Shown here in pieces: positions 53,918-64,000 of a stretch of 64,000 bases of DNA; the stretch's first letter is position 1; the number at the start of each line of letters is the position of its first letter. Location: NCBI GenBank assembly GCA_029959085.1, contig JARWIR010000008.1, positions 14,184,001 to 14,248,000 of the forward strand, in the 5' to 3' direction. Position numbers and translations under genes: made by a program. Below the pieces are notes generated by a model. It was not told where the DNA came from and made no database searches. It saw only the letters and a program-made list of their open reading frames with translations. Source of the stretch: Nemophila menziesii (lineage: Eukaryota > Streptophyta > Magnoliopsida > Boraginales > Hydrophyllaceae).

Positions 53918-54212
53918 TCTTGGAGTATAGCAAGCAAATTAGAACAATTAGAGTTAAATAAAGTGGTTGATAGTGCAGGGACCAAATTGTAAGTACAAAG
54001 TTAGTTTGTTAGACAGTTAGTTAGCTCAAGTAGTCAAGAGAATCTTTAATTCAACAATGTATATATACACAGCTTGTACATTACACATTACAACTAATAA
54101 TACACTCTTTCTTTTCTTTTATTCTTATCTTCATCTCTCTTTTATCTCTGCAACTATTTTGCTCTTCAAGCTTTCTTCCATGGCTGCTGAAAACTTTTTC
54201 TTCAATTTAACA
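53918..54212 (+). mobile_element. 3' LTR of Ty1-copia element (295 bp)
   Basis: TCTTGGAGTATAG to TTCAATTTAACA, followed by TSD TCGAG. Both LTRs share the TC start, so the mutation predates the insertion. Confidence 0.95.
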
Positions 54213-54821
54213 TCGAGCACGATACACCTGAGAGCCCAAATATCACAATGAGCCTCTTGAACACCTTCTGTAACAGCCTCACGTACCGGATAAATACATA
54301 ATAGAACCACACAAGTACGGTTCTAATTTCCTCTCTTTGTCAAGACGAATGTTTGCTCTAAATTTGATACGCCCCTTCCTAGAATTACTCAAAAGTAAAA
54401 TATTGTCCAGCTTTAAATCACAATTAACAACCAATCCCATGAATATGATTCAACCCTTTTAAGATAGACTTAGTAAACACCTTAACCTCGTATTAGGATA
54501 ATTCACCATTATTACGATTGTTGTTGATTTGATCAGTTAGGTTTCCACCACAACCATACTCTAATAATAGATTATACGCCTATAGTTTTCTTCACCGAAG
54601 CATTGAATTACACTTGAACAATCTTTAACATTGTTTAATACCTCCATTTCCTTTTAAATTGAACCAGAAATTGAAACCTCGGCTGATTTAACAGCTATAA
54701 TTGATGGTAAGTACCTATATTTTGATCTTGGATTCTTCAAAGTTGCTAAAAAACACATCCACAACTTCCTTTCCTAGCATTGCAACGCCATTCCATATTT
54801 GTTCACTACCTTTTTCTCCAT
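54213..54821 (-). pseudogene. MAPKKK-like pseudogene, 5' part (right of the copia insertion)
   Basis: Read minus from the ATG at 54821: MEKKVVNKYG, then a deletion and frameshift that destroy the glycine loop, then FLATLKNPRSKYRYLP, IIAVKSAEVS, a stop where the intact gene has Gln (SI*KEMEVLNNVKDC), and later a frame break after QCFGEE. The DNA is very close to the intact kinase. The first-Met context and the upstream sequence (TGAAATAGAA; ACCAC) are shared, so the duplication included the promoter. Confidence 0.92.
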
Positions 54822-54997
54822 AACATTTCTATTTCAGTGGTTTTGTATACTGAATTCTATTCGAATAATCAGATAAAATTCGAAAAATATTTACGAATAT
54901 TTAAAATGTTGAAGTAATAAATTAAGAGTTTTTTTTTGGAAAAAAAAAATGAAAATAAGACTTTTTTTTAAGACTTATTTTTTGGGTAAGACTTTTA

Positions 54998-55152
54998 TCC
55001 AATATTGGATAGTCCAATATATAAATAAGGATTGTTGGATATAATAACAAGACACATGCATGTCTAGAAATTAGTTTATGAATTCTACAAAAATGGGTCA
55101 TGAGTCATAATATAAATGACTAATCTTTATATTGGTCTATCCAATATTGGAC
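54998..55152. repeat. MITE-like hairpin (TCCAATATTGGATAGTCCAA)
   Basis: TCCAATATTGGATAGTCCAA at 54998 pairs with TTGGTCTATCCAATATTGGA at about 55133-55152. Each arm itself contains the palindrome CCAATATTGG. Loop about 105 bp. TSD unclear. Confidence 0.65.
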
Positions 55153-55779
55153 TGAAGAATTTATCTTATTTTTTTAAGGCTTAGTTTGAAAATAATTATA
55201 TTAAAGGCCCAACTATCATTATTTGGTCTGGCTCACATATTTTTATACCCTTTTTTAACTTAGTGTGTATGTACCAATAAGGTTTTTTTTACCGAAATAC
55301 TGCTAAGTTATAAATCTATCTGGGTAGGTACACCCATGCCGTTTATATTTTTTGTTATAAAGACATTTTTTTTATATAATTCCAATATAAATTTCTATTA
55401 GCATTAATTTTTTCTATGTCAAAATTCAAAATCCTAAGTCTAGGTGGTTATGTATCCAACTCAAAAAATACAACACCCAAGTAGAACAATTTTCTGGTGG
55501 GTATGTGTCCAAATAAAAGTATCCCAAACAGTTGTGCCAAGGTCCAATGGGTACGAATCCATAAAGATCGGTATCCAAGTCAAGAATTAGCGTTGTGTAC
55601 CTAGAGAGAAAGTGTGAGATCTGGTGGGATTTGGAACCCTAATAGGATTTTTTGGCATGTTATTGTGAATAGATGGGGAGGGTTATTTGGTCTTTTAATG
55701 GCTTATGGTTGGGTTCTAAGGAAGTTGCTGATGGGGGCTAGTTTTAGGATTGTACATATGTCTAAGGCCTTTAAAAGAT

Positions 55780-55970
55780 GAGTAATGATATTTGTCACCC
55801 TTTTTGTATCACCCTTTTATCACCTACTACGTGTATACCTACATGTACCAATGAATTGATTTTTCTATCCTGTTTAACTTTTTTCTATTTTCTATTCAAG
55901 GAAATCAAAACATATATATAGAAGGGTGATAAAAAGGTGACATGAAAAGGAGTGACATATATCATTACTC
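55780..55970. mobile_element. Mutator-type MITE (191 bp) with perfect 9-bp TSD
   Basis: GAGTAATGATATTTGTCACC at the left and GTGACATATATCATTACTC at the right form the TIRs. TTAAAAGAT flanks it at 55771-55779 and 55971-55979. It shares the GAGTAATG terminus and internal GTGATAAAA-type motif with the MITE at 213-393. Confidence 0.92.
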
Positions 55971-56134
55971 TTAAAAGATAATGCCCCAAAAATAAAACAA
56001 GAGGCTTTTCTTTGAAGGGAGACAAAGTATATACTAGTAAGTATTAATAATATGGTTTTAATTGGAACAATTTCGTCTAAAAAATGACCGGAATAATAAA
56101 CATTTGTATTTTTAACGTAAGGTCATGTACATGA

Positions 56135-57440
56135 CAAGTTTGGTCAGAGTTCATCTCAGAAAACTATATCTTGAGAACTTAGCTCCAAATCTCCGGTGTC
56201 TGGCTTGGTTGAGGAGTTCCTTTCGTATTTTTTGTAGGGACAACACCGAGTAACCAACCCTGTGTTTCCTTCCCCATCCCTTTCTCAGTGGCACATAACC
56301 GATTAAATCTGTTGAGTCTGTGAAATAGTGAGAGTGGAAAATGAGGATGCCCTCGACTTTTTATGTGAGGCCGCCTGCGTGGAAAGCAACCACAACTGTT
56401 ATCGCAATGCTTCCTATTGAACATTAAAAACAAGTTAGTTATTACTTATATTAAAAAATCAAACGATATTTAGAACGCTTACGTCTGACTGACGATAGCG
56501 AGACCCCCACGCGTGTTTGTACGCTAAAACCGAATTCGTAGAAGAAATTGGCAATAAGGGGCAGTGGTAATCTCTCATCTCCCCCCTCCCTTAGTTTTGG
56601 GTCAACAACTGGTATCGGCTCTTGTTTCAAGCATTAATACATGAATAAATATTAATTTAATAAAGTGAAAAAAAAACTCATCTCACAATAGCTCCCGGGG
56701 CTTGGAGTAATTCCTAGATCCTCATTCGATCAGGCGACCTTGCTTCCATATGTTTTCCTTGTTTGTGTTCGCTTGTTTTTGCATATTTTGACCTACAAAA
56801 TTAATAACAAATTCTACTTAAGTTTGAATTTATTTTAAATGAATATATTAAGGGGGTGTAATGGTACTTGTGCTTCATCACTACCCCTGAAATCGCAATT
56901 CAGTATCTAGGCTCGATCCGACAATATCGTCTGATTTTGTGTCCATGAGGTAGTATTCTTTCTTGATCTTGTTTTTGGTCTCTTTCCTTAGTTTCTACTT
57001 CTCTGTCCCTTTACTAAACCCAAACAACCAACAACAAAACTAGCGACCTCTATTCCTCTATTCTCACTCCGAGCAAATATCAAACTCCGAACAAACAACG
57101 CTGCCCCTCCAAGCCACCATCAATACCCTCAGAGCAAACATCACAACCCAACCACGCTGCCGCCAACATCAACCCGTGACTCAAGCCCATGCCCAACTCA
57201 AAAATCAACGGAATCCAATAAAAATGTTCGAAGTCCCAAGACATCAACATTTTGAAAGGAAATCGTGACTCAAACCCAAGGCATTAGCAATTCCTACCAA
57301 ATTTGTGTGAAACCCACCGTACCAATTCCCATCAGCGATTCACATAAACTAATCTCCACCGTTCGAAACCCATCAAAACTGCCCCAAATTTCTAAGGAAA
57401 AATAGATTCACACCAATAACATTAAAAAATAAATATTGTC
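56135..57440. other. No gene recognised
   Basis: Mixed sequence with a CA-rich part (56990-57400). A minus frame at 56179-56433 (84 codons, with FPRRRPHIKSRGHPHFP) and other short frames have no recognisable domain. No transposon ends seen. Confidence 0.45.
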
Positions 57441-57620
57441 ATAAAAAATAAAATAATATATTTAATAACAAGGATAGTAAAGGTATAAAGAAATAGAGAA
57501 TGTATTCTTTATAAATAATTATTTCATTAGACATTTTTTTTATAAAGAAAACAATTGAAGACTTAACTTAACAATTAGGTATTTTTATTAGACTTCTTTT
57601 AGCAAATACCTTTTTTATAA
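57441..57620 (-). repeat. Dispersed repeat E, copy 3 (partial)
   Basis: AATAATATATTTAATAACAA to the AGACTTCTTTTAGCAAATAC block matches 6240-6410 in the same order, and 3265-3090 in reverse complement. It is shorter than the other two copies. Confidence 0.8.
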
Positions 57621-58681
57621 AATACACAATGAAATATGTAATAGAATAATTTTTTCTTTGATATATTTTAATGAATTCCTTTTGAGAATCTGTACATTTA
57701 TAATTTTCTGTTTAGTTTGTCACAGAGTTAATCATAAAAAAACAAATTTATCTTCTAAGAAATCAACTATTTTATGTTCTTATTTAACAAAGAGGAGAAT
57801 CTCTCTCTAAAAATTACGCTCTCTCGCCTCTCTCATCTAAGTCACGATTTCTACTTCTCTCTCTTTGGTCTCTTAGTCTTCCTCATCACACCTGTGGTGG
57901 GATCTCACGCCTATTACACCTCGAATCTTGAAATGGGTACCACTTCCGATGGTCAGCTAGGGTATGATCTAGGGTTAGGAAAACTAAATCTAGGGAAGAG
58001 AACATTTAACTGGAAGCAAAGGAAGATGATAGGGCAAAAGACAATTTCGGCGCTTAATGGAGAATCAAAGCTAATGATTTAGAGTTTCTTACTGATCTGA
58101 AGCTAATTTTTGATTTCCCCAAAAATCTTTTCACCACGGACCTAACCCTCTAGGTTTTTGAGGTAAGCTCTAATACGACAAGGCTTTTTGCTCGTCTCTA
58201 TTTTCTTTTACCGCATCAAAGAAATTATTTAATTAAAGAAGTAATATCGGGAAGTCGAAGGGTTAGCCAGAAGCGTGAGATTGGGTCTTACAGAGGGGGG
58301 TTAATCAAGGTCAGTTACTGCAAGTTGGAGTTACCAAAGCTGATGATGACATTAAGCAATGATGGATTGAGAGACACTGAAGAAAATTGCTGCGCTAAAG
58401 CCTCTTACAGAACCCAAGACACTCAAAGGCTCTACTTACCTAAAGGTATCGTATGCAAGAAGAACAGTAGCAGAATACCAGGTAGCCACCTATTTATTCA
58501 CAAAGCCGGTAAGGTTGTTTCTTCAAAAACCTTCTACTGTCGCTACCTCACTCTTTCTTTCAACCTTTTCTTTCTTCGCTACTTGTCTCATTCTCTGATA
58601 TTAACTGTCTTTCACTTCTCACCCACATATTTGTCTCTGTTTAGTGCGGTGGTATTGCTTGTTGTGAGTGTAGGTTACATA
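57621..58681. other. Probable 5' region of the LINE
   Basis: The frame 57774-58082 (102 codons; a hydrophobic stretch LFGLLVFLITPVVGSHA) and the upstream part of the frame 58325-58852 have no recognised domain. Their position suggests the LINE 5' untranslated region, or a host fragment at the insertion site. The LINE start is not defined because its 3' TSD lies outside the window. Confidence 0.35.
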
Positions 58682-60350
58682 ATGGCTACGAGAGATTTTC
58701 ACTCCCTTCCAATTGTTCCATTAACTGATCACAAAGCGCGAAAACTGGGATTCATAGATATAGAAGTGAAAGCAAGATTGGCTGAAAGCATGAAGGAAGA
58801 GAAAGCTATACTCATTAAAGTGATTAGGGAGTCCACCATCTACGCAGTTTAACTAAGGAAATTTATAGAAGAGATATAGGGTATTCAAGGACATTAAATA
58901 CTCTCACAGGTTAAAAATAATATGTTCAAGCTCGAATTGTTCAATGAAAGGGAGTTTAAACAAGTATGGGAGATGAGGCCGGGAATCTACCAGAAATTAC
59001 ACTTAAGCATGATTATCTGGCCTCAAGTTGTGGATTTCAAGGATCTTTCTACTGATTACTCCTCAATCTGGGTCCAGATAAGGGGTCTCGCATTCAAACA
59101 GAACAACATCAACCCAGTAAGGGTGTTAGAAGAATGTTTCATCAAGATAGAGGCGGTTGACTTTCCTACGAATCAAAACTGTGATATCAAGATTCTTAGA
59201 TTTCGTGCAATATGTTAATACTAAATTTCCACTCTTTCCTGGAGCTTATCTTTACCAAGAGGAAGGAGCTGCGTGGGTGGTTTTTCAGTATGAGAACACG
59301 GGATCTCTTTGCTTCAGGTGCGGGAAGATAGGACACCAATACGCGGAGTGTCCTGTCAAATCTATCAGACAAATTGAAGATATTGACGAACGAAGGAAAG
59401 CTTCCTGGAGTATAGACAATGTGGCAAAATTTCCTCCTTTCAATCCCATTTATGGACTACACTTAAAAGTCAGTGGTGAGTTTATTTGTTATCAGTACAG
59501 TGACAAAGCTGTTAAGATTGCAGGTCCAAGTTACAGAAGTACTAATCTAGTTCGAGGAATCCAAATTAATGAAGGAGGAGAAGATGTTCTGAGCAGGTTC
59601 AACTATACTAAGAGGGGCAGTACAAGTAAGGTTACTAATCAAGTTCAGGTTAGCAAGAAAAAAGAAAAAGAGGACCAAGAGTGGGAATCATGGAACAAGC
59701 AGATGCACGACCTCCGTAACGAACTGCACGAATCTACTTTGAAGATTGAAGCATTTAAACAAACTCATGAAATTACTGATGATGGAGAAAACAACAATGA
59801 AGGTGACATTCGAGCAGCGCTAATGGCTTTTGAAGAAGAATTGAGAAAAATTAAAGGGAAACAAGTTGCGAACAAAAGCGACACAACTGATTACAACATG
59901 GAAATATCATCAAACCTTCAACAAGCCATTAAAGAAAGAAGGGATGGAAGAGCTGGTCAAGTGGAGGCAGGCAACTCGGTGGTTAACTCAAAGATTTCTG
60001 GTAGTTTTAAAAAATTAAGGGTGGTAGACCCTATGGAAAACATTGTAAACAAAAATCAATTTAGTATATTAGATAATGAAAGAGAGGGTGGGGATAGTGT
60101 AAAGTTTTCGAAGGGGGAGGGTACGGATTTAGACAAAATATCAAGGATGATTGATGAATATGACTCACAATATGAGCCAAAAGAGGAGGAAGAGGGTAAT
60201 TTGGAGAACAGTGAGAATTACTTTGACAAAGACTACGAAGGTGGTGGGGATGACCATGATATGAACTTTCAGTATGCCGATGCAGAAGCTGAAGATGAGG
60301 AGGAATTCAAGAAAAAAAAATGGAGGCGGCAACTCAAAAAAAAGCCGTGA
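58682..60350 (+). pseudogene. LINE ORF1 (nucleic-acid-binding protein), disrupted
   Basis: The likely start is MATRDFHSLPIVPLTDHKAR at 58682. The frame breaks at 58850, resumes at about 58922 (MFKLELFNEREFKQVWEMRP; DUF4283-like fold) and shifts again near 59190. The long part 59157-60350 carries the CCHC knuckle CFRCGKIGHQYAEC (about 59311-59352), then a lysine/glutamate-rich helical part and an acidic end with KKKKWRRQLKKKP. It packages LINE RNA in an RNP in related elements. ORF1 ends 7 bp before the ORF2 ATG. Confidence 0.85.
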
Positions 60351-60357
60351 AGTTTAA

Positions 60358-63300
60358 ATGACGACCTTGTTTTGGAATGTTCAGGGAATACGAGATCCCT
60401 TAACATTAAAAAGAATCAGCTCGTTGATAGCTCATTTTTGTCCTAGTGTGATGGCCTTTTGTAAAACGATGTTAATAGAGGTGGACTCTCGGGAAGTGGT
60501 GGTGCGGTTTGGTTTCAACAACTCCTTTTTTGTCGAACCCCCTGGAAATTCTTTCCGTTCTGGGAGGTTCCTGGTTTTGTGGCACTCTAATGTGCATCCT
60601 TTTGTTGTCTTTAGTTGTAATTCCTATGTTATTGTCCTAGTTAATGAACTATCCTTTTCGTACTATATGATTTTCTTACATGCCCCTAATGATTTCAATC
60701 TAATATTAGAAATATGGAACGAAATAACAAAATGTAGTGAAGGAATTAAAGAACCTTGGATGATCTTAAGGGACTTTAACGAGATACTTAACACTACGGA
60801 GAAACAAAGCAAGAATCAAGCTAACATAAACCATATAAATGCTTTTTTAGATTTTAATCATAATAATTCATTAGCAGAGATAAACTCTAACATATGTTTT
60901 TTCATTTGGTCTAACAGGATGGAAGGCGAAAAAAATGTCAAGACAAGGATTGATCGAGGAATGGCAACCTATGAATGGATGGAAAAGTTCCCGAGATCAC
61001 AAATTTACATACCTCATGCAATAGGGTCGGATCACTCCCCCTTACTTTTCCACTTTGATATGAATATGAAAATAGGAAAAAAATACTTTAAATCTGAAAG
61101 TAGATGGCTAGATAACAATAATTGCAAAGAAATTATTGATAATAGTTGGAAAATCCCCTATGACATGATCCCCGTACCAAATTTTATAAAGAAAAGGAAA
61201 TTTACAAAAAAAGAATTAACTAAGTGAATTTCGAAAAACTTTAGGAACCATGAAAAAACAATCAAGGCCCTTCAAGATAGACTCATAAAAATTAATAAGA
61301 CTAACGATGATAGAGATATCTCTAAAGAAGAAAACGATACTAAAGAACAAATAAAGATAGAATACGAAAAAGAAGAAAAATATTGGAGTGATAAAGCAAG
61401 ACAAAACTGGCTTACTTACGGTGATAAAAACACAAATTTTTTCCATTTAGCTACTATTAAACGTAGGAAACAGAACCGTATAACTAGAATAAAAAATAGG
61501 AATGATGATTGGAAAGATGATTCAGAAGACATCAAAAATTGTTTTCAAAACTTTTATAAAGACCTGTTTAAAGAAAACATTGGTATAAAGGACAATATGC
61601 AAAAAGAAATTTAATTTATTAAATCACGAGTCACGAGTAACATGAATGTGGAATTAACAAAAAAACCAACGATGGAAGAAGTAGAAAGAGCTATTACGAA
61701 ATTATCGACCTCAAAAGCACCTGGACCAGACAGACTCAATGGTAAGTTTTATAAAGAATTTTGGGAGATTATTAAGGTGGATGTTTTACATATTATTGAG
61801 GATTTCTTTGAGAATAACTGTTCAGTTGAAACGATTAATGACACACTGATCACTCTGATCCCGAAAGGAACTATACAAGAAAACTTAGGAGACTTTAGAC
61901 CAATATCTTGTGTAAATTTCATTTATAAAATTATCACTAAAATTCTTTCTAACCGTTTAAGGGAAATTATGAACAATATAATCCCGCCTACCCAATCGAC
62001 TTTTATTAAAGGTAAGGCTATTCAGGATAATATAATCATGGTGCAAGAAATATCGTTTTTTATGAGCAGGAAACGGAAAAACAAAAACATATGGCAGCAA
62101 TAAAAATCGATATGGCAAAGGCGTACGATCAGGTAAGATGGGATTTCCTTTTTAAAGTTCTAGAAAAACTTGGGTTTTGTGAAACTTGGATTAACTGGAT
62201 GATAAATTGTATCACCTCGGTTTCGTTTAGTATTAATTTGAATGGAGAAAGACTCGAAAACTTTAAACCGCGTAGGGGTCTCAGACAAGGTGACCCCCTC
62301 TCACCTTTTCTTTTCTCTTTATGACGGAATCCCTTATTAGCATTATCGACCACTATATAGATGATAAATTGATCAAAGGTATAAAATTAATAGAAACTGC
62401 CCGACGATCTCTCACCTTCTATTTGCAGATGATTCTTTTTTTTTTCTAGAATTGGAAAACATGAATATTGAACACTTCAAGGAATGCTTAGATATCTACT
62501 GTGCGGGGTCTGGACAACAAATAAATTTACATAAATCAGCCATTTTTTTCAGCAAAGAAACACCAGAGGATATTAAAAATGAGATAACAACAATAATAGA
62601 TATCACAGAGACAGAGGATTTAGGATACTATCTAGGGATTCCACTGTGCCAAAAAAGATCAAAGGTAGAATCCCTAGACTGGATAGCAAAAAGAGTATTA
62701 AAAAACACGGAAGGATGGAAGGCGAAATTACTTTTAGAAAGCGGCAAAGAAGTACTTATCAAAGCTAATCTTCAAGCCATACCAAATTACTACATGTCTA
62801 TTTTCTCTTTTCCAGTTAGTTTTTGTAATAAACTTGTCTCAGCCATCTCTAATTTTTGGTGGAGTTCAGGTGAAAGAAACAGGATACATTGGGTCGCCTG
62901 GGAAAAGATAGCAGTTAGCAAATTAATAGGAGGATTAGGATTCATAGACTTCAAAAAAATGAACACTGTCCTACTAGCGGCTCAAGCTTGGAGACTAATG
63001 AACAACCCTAATAATCTAGCGACAAGATTGCTCAAAGGTATTTATTTCAATAAATCTAACTTAATGATTTGCAAACTCAGACAAAGTAGGACATGAAGCT
63101 GGGCAAGTATTATAGAAGGTAGAGACTTTATCAAGAAACATGGAATAAAGATGATAGGAGACGACAGAGATACTAATATATGGGATGAAAAGTGGATGGA
63201 TACTGAATGGAAATTAGAAAAACCAAAAGGAACTACTATCACAAAGGTCAATGAGCTTATGAAAGAAAACAAGGATGAATGAGATTTTGAGAAACTAGAT

Positions 63301-64000
63301 GATCTTTTTCATGAACCTATCATATATCTTATAAAGAAAACAAATATTATAGAAATAGATACTAAAGATAAGCTAATCTGGCCGTTTTCAAAAGACGTCA
63401 CTTACAATACAAAGACGGGATATAAAGTTATAACAGAAGAGCAAATTATGAATAAGGTTACAACAACGGGAACTAAGGCGATGCAGGACTCACCAATCAG
63501 GAAGACGATATGGAGTTCTAACATACCGAAAAAAATCAAGTTATTTATGTGGAGATTAGTAAACAACGCAATACCGACCAGGGACAATTTATATAAAAGG
63601 AAATGTGCGGATGCTACAAACTGTTTATGGTGTAACCATAATTGTGAGGATGTAGAGCATATACTCCTCCACTGCAACATGTGTAAGGACATCTGAGCTG
63701 GATCGATCTTGCAAATAAAAATCCAAGATAAATGGGAGGAAAAAAATAGAAGATTGGTTCTTAAAGATCATTCAAATGTTTTCGAAGGGAGGATGGGAAG
63801 ATAATGTAGTACGAGACTTTATTATGATTAACCTTTGGAACATTTGGAAAGCAAAGATGAAAGCTATACACGAAGGGATAATAGTATGTGGCACATGAAT
63901 AAATATTGCATCAAAAAAATTAATGCAAGAAATTCACGGAATCAACTGGACAACAGAAAATTACAAAGGTTTCAAGAAAACAGGGGAAGAAAGCGCAGAC
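60358..64000 (+). pseudogene. LINE ORF2 (endonuclease, reverse transcriptase, zf-RVT), disrupted and partial
   Basis: The ATG at 60358 opens an AP-like endonuclease (TTLFWNVQGIRD; RDFNEIL; RIDRGMA; GSDHSPLL). The first catalytic Glu context reads FCKTML, where the family has ET, and the GDFNE glycine is Arg. Stops lie at 61225 and 61612. RT begins near 61642 (AITKLSTSKAPGPDRLNGKF; LIPKG; FRPISCVNFIYKIITKIL) and shifts frame near 62095. It continues [15 protein letters not shown] and [16 protein letters not shown] (to 62324). After another shift it has the catalytic FADD (62428-ish, SHLLFADDS). 62452-63096 is the RT thumb region. 63448-63696 holds zf-RVT (IWSSNIPKKIKLFMWRLVNN; CLWCNHNCEDVEHILLHC). 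The RNase H domain would follow outside the window. Confidence 0.92.

Larger units (their letters stand above)
49393..54212 (+). mobile_element. Complete but disabled Ty1-copia retrotransposon (4.8 kb)
   Basis: LTRs at both ends, a 5-bp TSD, a primer-binding site, gag-pol remains and a polypurine tract are all present. It is inserted in the kinase pseudogene. The domain order gag, protease, integrase, RT, RNase H is that of copia. Confidence 0.96.
54960..55990. mobile_element. About 1-kb insertion in the promoter of the kinase pseudogene
   Basis: The upstream region of the intact kinase is continuous around 42730-42760 (AAAATGAAAAGAGGCTTTTC). In the pseudogene copy the same region is split between about 54960 and 55990, where AGAGGCTTTTCTTTGAAGGG resumes. 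The inserted block holds a hairpin (54998-55152) and a Mutator-type MITE (55780-55970). The ends are A-rich and I could not define a clear TSD for the whole block. Confidence 0.65.
58682..64000 (+). mobile_element. L1-type LINE, near full length, cut by the window end
   Basis: ORF1 and ORF2 are in the usual order and on one strand, with endonuclease, RT, zf-RVT and the start of the RNase H linker (NLWNIWKAKMKAIHEG near 63830). The 3' end and poly(A) lie beyond 64000. Several nonsense codons and frameshifts show it is inactive. Confidence 0.9.

Noticed and set aside
56179..56433. Minus-strand open frame of 84 codons
   Set aside because: No recognisable family, no promoter or splice context; length expected by chance.

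Overview
The window is AT-rich nuclear DNA from a flowering plant, very probably a eudicot. The evidence is plant-type SKP1 genes with plain TATA promoters, intronless MAPKKK17/18-like kinases, and a dense mixture of plant transposon families (Ty1-copia, Athila-like Ty3-gypsy, L1-type LINEs with a C-terminal RNase H, a tRNA-derived SINE, CACTA/En-Spm, Mutator-like elements and MITEs). I cannot name the species. Only three coding regions look like host genes that could still be expressed: an SKP1-like gene at 24674-25153, a MAPKKK-like kinase at 41478-42563 (minus), and a kinase-fold protein at 47453-48727 that has lost its catalytic residues. Almost everything else is mobile or repeated DNA, much of it nested.

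Layout. 1-6.2 kb is one very large foldback: two inverted arms of about 1.45 kb around a loop of about 1.8 kb that holds a lysine-rich ORF. The left arm has been interrupted by a LINE tail with a 15-bp target-site duplication (TSD) and by a Mutator-type MITE. 6.2-14.4 kb holds minisatellites, a smaller foldback, several tandem duplications and a dispersed repeat block. 14.4-21.6 kb is an Athila-like element remnant carrying a 1.5-kb LTR inserted with an odd 94-bp flanking duplication, a hAT-like element, and a perfect solo LTR with a 5-bp TSD. 21.6-24.06 kb is a decayed LINE ending in poly(A). 24.5-32.8 kb holds two SKP1-like copies separated by a degraded CACTA element. Inside that CACTA element a 1.4-kb Mutator-type element with a 9-bp TSD carries about twenty short palindromes. 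The second SKP1 copy is cut off by a LINE remnant on the minus strand (to about 35.0 kb). 35.0-39.2 kb is a second Athila-like remnant with an inverted LTR copy.

39.7-56.1 kb is a kinase neighbourhood: one intact kinase, one pseudokinase on the opposite strand, and a third copy that is a pseudogene split by a complete but disabled Ty1-copia element (295-bp LTRs, TSD TCGAG). Between the kinases lie a Mutator transposase pseudogene, LINE RNase H tails and a pair of SINEs whose 3' ends resemble those of the LINE tails. 57.4-64 kb is a repeat copy followed by a long L1-type LINE (ORF1 with a CCHC knuckle; ORF2 with endonuclease, reverse transcriptase and zf-RVT) that is still running when the window ends.

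How the parts relate. SKP1 is an adaptor of SCF ubiquitin ligases, and MAPKKK17/18-type kinases start MAPK cascades, but nothing in the sequence links the two loci functionally. Both show the same history of local gene duplication followed by decay of one copy through transposon insertion. I found no clearly new biochemical system. The most unusual items are the giant foldback, the palindrome array inside the Mutator-type element, the shared LINE/SINE 3' end, the expressed-looking pseudokinase, and the filled-site/empty-site junction at 17.6 kb.
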